The notes under the pieces: model-generated
Databases searched by the model: none
What the model saw: only the letters and a program-made list of their open reading frames with translations
What the model was told of the DNA's origin: nothing
Assembly: GCF_033439725.1 (NCBI RefSeq)
Contig: NW_026944396.1
Span: 1-22,452, forward strand
DNA: 22,452 nt
Reading direction: 5' to 3'
Origin: Neurospora tetraspora
Taxonomy: Eukaryota > Ascomycota > Sordariomycetes > Sordariales > Sordariaceae
Position numbers and translations under genes: made by a program
Part shown: positions 18,806-22,452 of the stretch, in pieces
How positions within the stretch are numbered: position 1 is the stretch's first letter
Layout: the number at the start of each line of letters is the position of its first letter

Positions 18806-19075
18806 GAAGAGGTCGTGTATGCGAAGGTACCAGTTGACGAGCACGACTTCCGCCACCGCTACGGCATCAAACCCTTCGCCGGCCCGCTTGGCCAGGACCG
18901 GTTGCCCATCGGCAAGTGGAAGTTATCGCAGGTGGCGGACGAGGCGCAGTTTTGGGAAGGGGTAGATAAGGAGGAGGAGGAGAGTGGGAAAGGGAAAAGG
19001 AAGGGGCAGACGGAGGGTTCTGGGCAGTCAGCAGCTGAGGGTTGGTCTCAGTGGGAGTTGGACATGGGTTGTTAG
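18806..19075 (+). other. Unassigned open frame directly after the LSM3 stop
   Basis: In the same frame as LSM3 exon 3, immediately after its TGA, a 90-codon open stretch reads as protein-like sequence (VPVDEHDFRHRYGIKPF, then LPIGKWKLSQV and FWEGVDKEEEE) ending at TAG 19073-19075. It has no ATG near its start. I do not recognise the family. It could be the 3' remnant of another gene, a missed exon, or chance coding-like sequence in the LSM3 3' region. Confidence 0.3.
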
Positions 19076-19662
19076 CCTAGGTGGTGGCTACCTCAAGGTC
19101 GAGAGGGGCGCTTACGAAGGAAACCCGAGCTTTAGGAGGAGGGAAGGAGAGGGAAACGAGGAGAGAGGTGGCTTTTAGACGTGGCTATCACCATCATCAC
19201 ATCATGTTCATCGTTTGTCATTGGAGCCGAAAGATAGATCACGGCACAGATATACCATTGTTATTCCCGGCCATGGAGCATTGATAGTCAGGCAGGACTT
19301 CGTTTTGACGAGGCTGAAAAAAATCACTCTGACAAGGAACTCAGTACGATGCTTAAGGGTTCCCGTCTTTCCATTTTGGTGTTTGTCATGCCAATACCCG
19401 TAAGTCATTTATCTTCCACCTGGGATACATTACAAAAAACCACGTGGACCATACTGATACTCGAAAACCCGCAGATAATCAAACAATAATCCTGTACTGC
19501 GCGCTAAGTGCGCTGCTCCGTATATGAGATATCAAAACAATGAGACGATGCCATGCGGAAAAGAAAGAACAGCAACACGAACGCCAACTTGGGTCATCAC
19601 AACATCATATGCCCAACCCCAAACTAGCACCACGTTATGCCCCAACATCAGGCGTCAGGCCA
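19076..19662. other. Intergenic region downstream of LSM3
   Basis: About 590 bp between the open frame after LSM3 and the GTPase stop codon; genes converge here. Small open frames on both strands show no features. Nothing supported. Confidence 0.5.
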
Positions 19663-21693
19663 TTAAGCACCAACCTTCACCTCGTTACCGGCACCCTCAT
19701 TCTTAGCATCTTCGACGCCCGCAGCCACCTTATCACCCCCCTCGCCCACATTAACCCCACCCAACGGCCGTTCGGGATCATACCCGAGACTCTTGACGAT
19801 GCCCAACCCCTTGGTTCTGCCCTCTCTGAAGAGAAGTCTGTCTCCCGGGACTAGGTACTCGGGTCTCTGGACGAACCGGAACGCGACGGTGGCCCGGTCA
19901 CCGGTTCGGATGAACGGACGGTCGACGTCGATGATGGCGCAGGTCTGGGAGACGGGGCCGACGTGGAGCATGGCTTGGTATTTAGTTTTGATGGTGGTTG
20001 CGTGGGAGAGGATTAGGACTGGGGGTTGTTAGTCGGAAGCAGAGAAGGGAAAGAAAGAGAGCGAGGAAGAAAGAAATGAGGAAAAGGACAAAAGGGGCAG
20101 AGGAAAAGGAGGAAAAGGGGGAGGGTTGGGTGTGTACCTTCAGCAATGAACTCCCGATACACTTTCGGCGGCCCACTTTCAGTCTTCGAGAGCACCACCA
20201 TTCCCTTACGAACATCCTTCCTCTTGACCCTCTTCAACGCAAAGCTCGCCGACTGTCCCGCGCTCGCCGCCGGGACGCCTATCCTCTTCCGCTCAATCGA
20301 CCTGATCGCCGTGGTCGTGAACTTACCCAAGCCATCCGGCCCCAGGTGAACCTCATCGCCCGCATGGATGACCCCCGACTTAACGATCCCCGAGACGACT
20401 GTACCAACGTGGGGAACGCTGAAAGTGTCGTTGACATGGAACTCGAACGGCGCGTCAGCGTCGTACCGTCCGTGGTGCGGTAAGATGTTGAGGAACGAGC
20501 GGACCAAGTCCAAGTTCTCGCCTGTTACGTTGCTGACTTGGAAGATGGGGCAGATGCGCTGGGAGACGAACTGCGTGGCGGTGTTGATGCATTCCTCGCG
20601 GCTCTTGATGAAGATGGGGATCTTCCTTGCGCCAGGGGACTTCAAGATGCGGGTGATCTGGGTAATGGTCTGTTCCAAGATGTTGGGCGGGCAGATGTCG
20701 ATCTTGGTGATGACCACCATTATCGGCACGTTTAGCGCTAATGCTATGCCGAGGTGCTCTTTGGACATGCCTATTAGTCCGTTGTTGGCCGCTACCATTA
20801 GGAGGCAGTAGTTCGGCGACGATGATAACAAGCCGAAGACTGTGGTCCTCAGATACCGTTCATGCCCCGCAAGATCGGTGAAGGTGATTACTTTGGCACT
20901 GCGCTTGCCGATTTCTTCCCACGAGAGCTTACGTCCGGGAGTGTCGGAGAGAACGGTCTGCCCGTGCGAATCGAAGCCCATGATTTCCATGCCGACAGAC
21001 GAAGTGCGTCCGGTCTCGATCTCGTGCTTGTGTCTGAAAAGGTTCACGCGTGCGCGACCGCGCCCGTCGTCCAAGTCGCCTTTGACCAGAACACCCAGCA
21101 TCGAGGACTTGCCGGCGTCGACGTTGCCCACGACTGCTATTCGTGTTTCGATGACCTCCTCGGCTGCGGACGGGCGTCGACGGATCATCACCTTGCCGCT
21201 CACGTCGCCATCGCGTGTCGGGGTACCGTCGAGGTCGCCGCCCAAGTTCTTGGTTAATAGCAGCTGGCAGTCGGCATCAATCTTGGCTGCGGCCTGCGAT
21301 AACCTCTTGTATGCCACCTCCCAATCTTCTTTGGTCAACTTCATGCTCTCGCCGTGGTTCTCGAAGCCGATGTCGAAGACGGACTCGCCGTGGCCTTCGT
21401 CTAATCGCTCGCCAACGATGTCGACGAGTTTCTGGAGGGAGGCGTCATCATCCGCCGCGGACAGGAGGAGGTCGCGCAGTCTTATTCGCGGACCGGGCTC
21501 GGAGAGGTTGAGACTGTCGAGGATGTCGTCGAGCTCGGCATGATGTTCGACTTCGGGGGCGTTTGTTGTCGCACTCTGGCTCTGGGCAGCCTTGTTCGGA
21601 ACGCAATGCTTGCTGTCTCTCGACGTACTCGGCAAAGTCGCCAAGGGCAGCTTCGCCTTTTCGTCGTTCGTGCGGTGCCTGTTTTGATGCCAT
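19663..21693 (-). CDS. GTPBP1/GTPBP2-type translational GTPase, apparent frameshift near N-terminus
   Basis: Two exons (21693-20138, 20018-19663) with intron 20019-20137 (GTACAC donor, ACTAAC branch, CCCAG). G-domain motifs: GNVDAGKSS (G1, about 189-197 in the corrected protein), DLAGHERYLRTTVFG (G3), TKID (G4, about 329-332) and SNVTG (G5). The C-terminal beta-barrel domains follow, ending after RFVQRPEYLVPGDRLLFREG. This matches EF-1alpha-related GTPBP1/2 proteins, linked in animals to ribosome rescue and mRNA turnover. The only good ATG, in near-ideal context GCCATGG (21693), opens MASKQAPHERRKGE...EYVERQQALRSE. The conserved protein is in the next frame from about 21600; no ATG precedes it there. 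Dropping one base near 21595-21605 gives 636 residues. Confidence 0.85.
20019..20137 (-). other. Intron of the GTPBP-type GTPase gene
   Basis: 119 bp, donor GTACAC, branch GACTAAC just upstream of the acceptor CCCAG, phase 1. It joins EFIAEG to VLILSHATTIK, restoring the third barrel domain. Confidence 0.88.
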
Positions 21694-22452
21694 GGCTGCT
21701 TGTTCTGTGTTTCCTGGTCTGGAGATCGCTGCGGTCGGGAGGTGAGTGATAAGAGGGGTCAAAAACACCAATGTTTAAAAGATCACAAGTAAACTATATA
21801 TCCTAAGAATCATTGGGCCGGAAGAGTTGGGACGAAAGGTATTGTATATTGGTACGGATGTGGAGGTAGAGGCAACGATGAGACGGTATTTTTCGTCAGA
21901 CGATGAACAAGTAGTTGATGCAAAACTAAACTCTGATGCAAGAAAAGAATGGAGTATGGATAATGGCAAAGGCTGGAGAGTGTGCCTTCTTGTATGCCTT
22001 GAAGAGGAGTCTGTGACTAGAAGGTGAAGAAGGGAAGTTTCGGTGATGTTCTTCTCGCCGGCTGAGTCGAACGGAAGCTGTAGTATTGCATCTGCGCGTC
22101 AGGGTTGCGGTTGAAGAGTCATCAAAGTCTTTTGATGCCGCAGTGTTGGAAGGTGCACAGCAGTTGCATGCGGTCGCCCGAATGACAGCAGATGGGTGAC
22201 TAACCGCGGCGGCGAACTGGGGGAAGCTGCAGGCGCCGCTTATCGATAAGATCCCCGCCTCGAAGCGGAAAGGTGGGACCTGGAGAGCTGGGGTGCCGGC
22301 TGGCAAGATCCGGCAAGCTCCACTACTGGAAAACGCCCTGGAGCTGCCTGGCCGTTGGTTTCTTGGCAAGGCATCTTTGAATCGGCAGTTCAACATCGAG
22401 ATACCAACTCTGGTTCGAGATGGCTTCATGTACCCCGGATTTGTGTGACGAT
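21694..22452. other. Region upstream of the GTPase gene; palindrome cluster
   Basis: No supported gene. A 167-codon minus frame (21926-22429) and an open plus frame near the end have no recognisable features. Within 22204-22250 several perfect palindromes cluster: CCGCGG (22204-22209), CTGCAG (22227-22232), GGCGCC (22232-22237) and the 12-bp CTTATCGATAAG (22239-22250). These may be regulatory sites for the GTPase gene or for a gene beyond the window. Confidence 0.4.
22239..22250. promoter_or_regulatory. 12-bp palindrome CTTATCGATAAG, candidate protein-binding site
   Basis: A perfect palindrome within a short GC-rich cluster of other palindromic sites, about 550 bp upstream of the GTPase start. 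Which factor, if any, binds is unknown. Confidence 0.3.

Noticed and set aside
21926-22429. 167-codon open frame on the minus strand
   Set aside because: Low-complexity Ser/Ala/Arg composition and no motif; GC-rich DNA easily keeps frames open. The last ~190 bases are also open on the plus strand.
1-22452. tRNA, rRNA, CRISPR, riboswitch or secondary-metabolite cluster
   Set aside because: No cloverleaf, repeat-spacer array or clustered biosynthetic enzymes recognised; the only related hint is the LaeA-like relic.

Overview
The window looks like nuclear DNA of a filamentous ascomycete, most likely a Neurospora/Sordaria-type sordariomycete. The genes carry short introns (about 50-200 bp) with GTAAGT/GTATGT donors and CTAAC/CTGAC branch sites. 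The proteins belong to fungal families (DUF7719, LaeA-like methyltransferase, fungal chitin deacetylase). Intergenic DNA is rich in GGTACCTA-type motifs. No tRNA, rRNA, CRISPR or prokaryotic-style operon was seen.

Layout. The left ~5.9 kb is accessory in character. It holds a disrupted secreted Cys/Ser-rich protein gene (758-2577, +) split by a 369-bp homopyrimidine microsatellite, a fungal two-repeat protein of unknown function (3242-4980, +), and a 5'-truncated LaeA-like methyltransferase remnant (5217-5787, -). The rest is mostly conserved housekeeping genes: a MOSC-domain protein (6101-7708, +), an alpha/beta hydrolase (7960-9355, -), a CE4 chitin deacetylase (10002-10924, -), a DUF7719 membrane protein (11957-12685, -), the GPI-anchor de-N-acetylase GPI12/PIG-L (13630-14659, +), an ATP13-like mitochondrial expression factor (15024-17292, -), the spliceosomal/decay protein LSM3 (18310-18805, +) and a GTPBP1/2-type GTPase (19663-21693, -). 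They act in different pathways (cell wall, GPI anchors, mitochondrial gene expression, RNA processing, translation-type GTPase) and do not form an evident cluster.

Two results stand out. First, the divergent promoter between the ATP13-like gene and LSM3 contains a 535-bp AT-rich element with about 45-bp terminal inverted repeats, each made of two tandem 22-bp units, flanked by an identical 10-bp direct repeat. This fits a non-autonomous Mutator-like (MULE) MITE. Second, six genes, including the normally essential LSM3, need one or more single-base frame corrections, most placed in short homopolymers. The simplest reading is sequence/assembly indel error, so the other broken frames should not be called pseudogenes on that evidence alone. 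I see no convincing new multi-gene system. The strongest candidates for novelty are the MITE and the repeat-built protein at 3242-4980.
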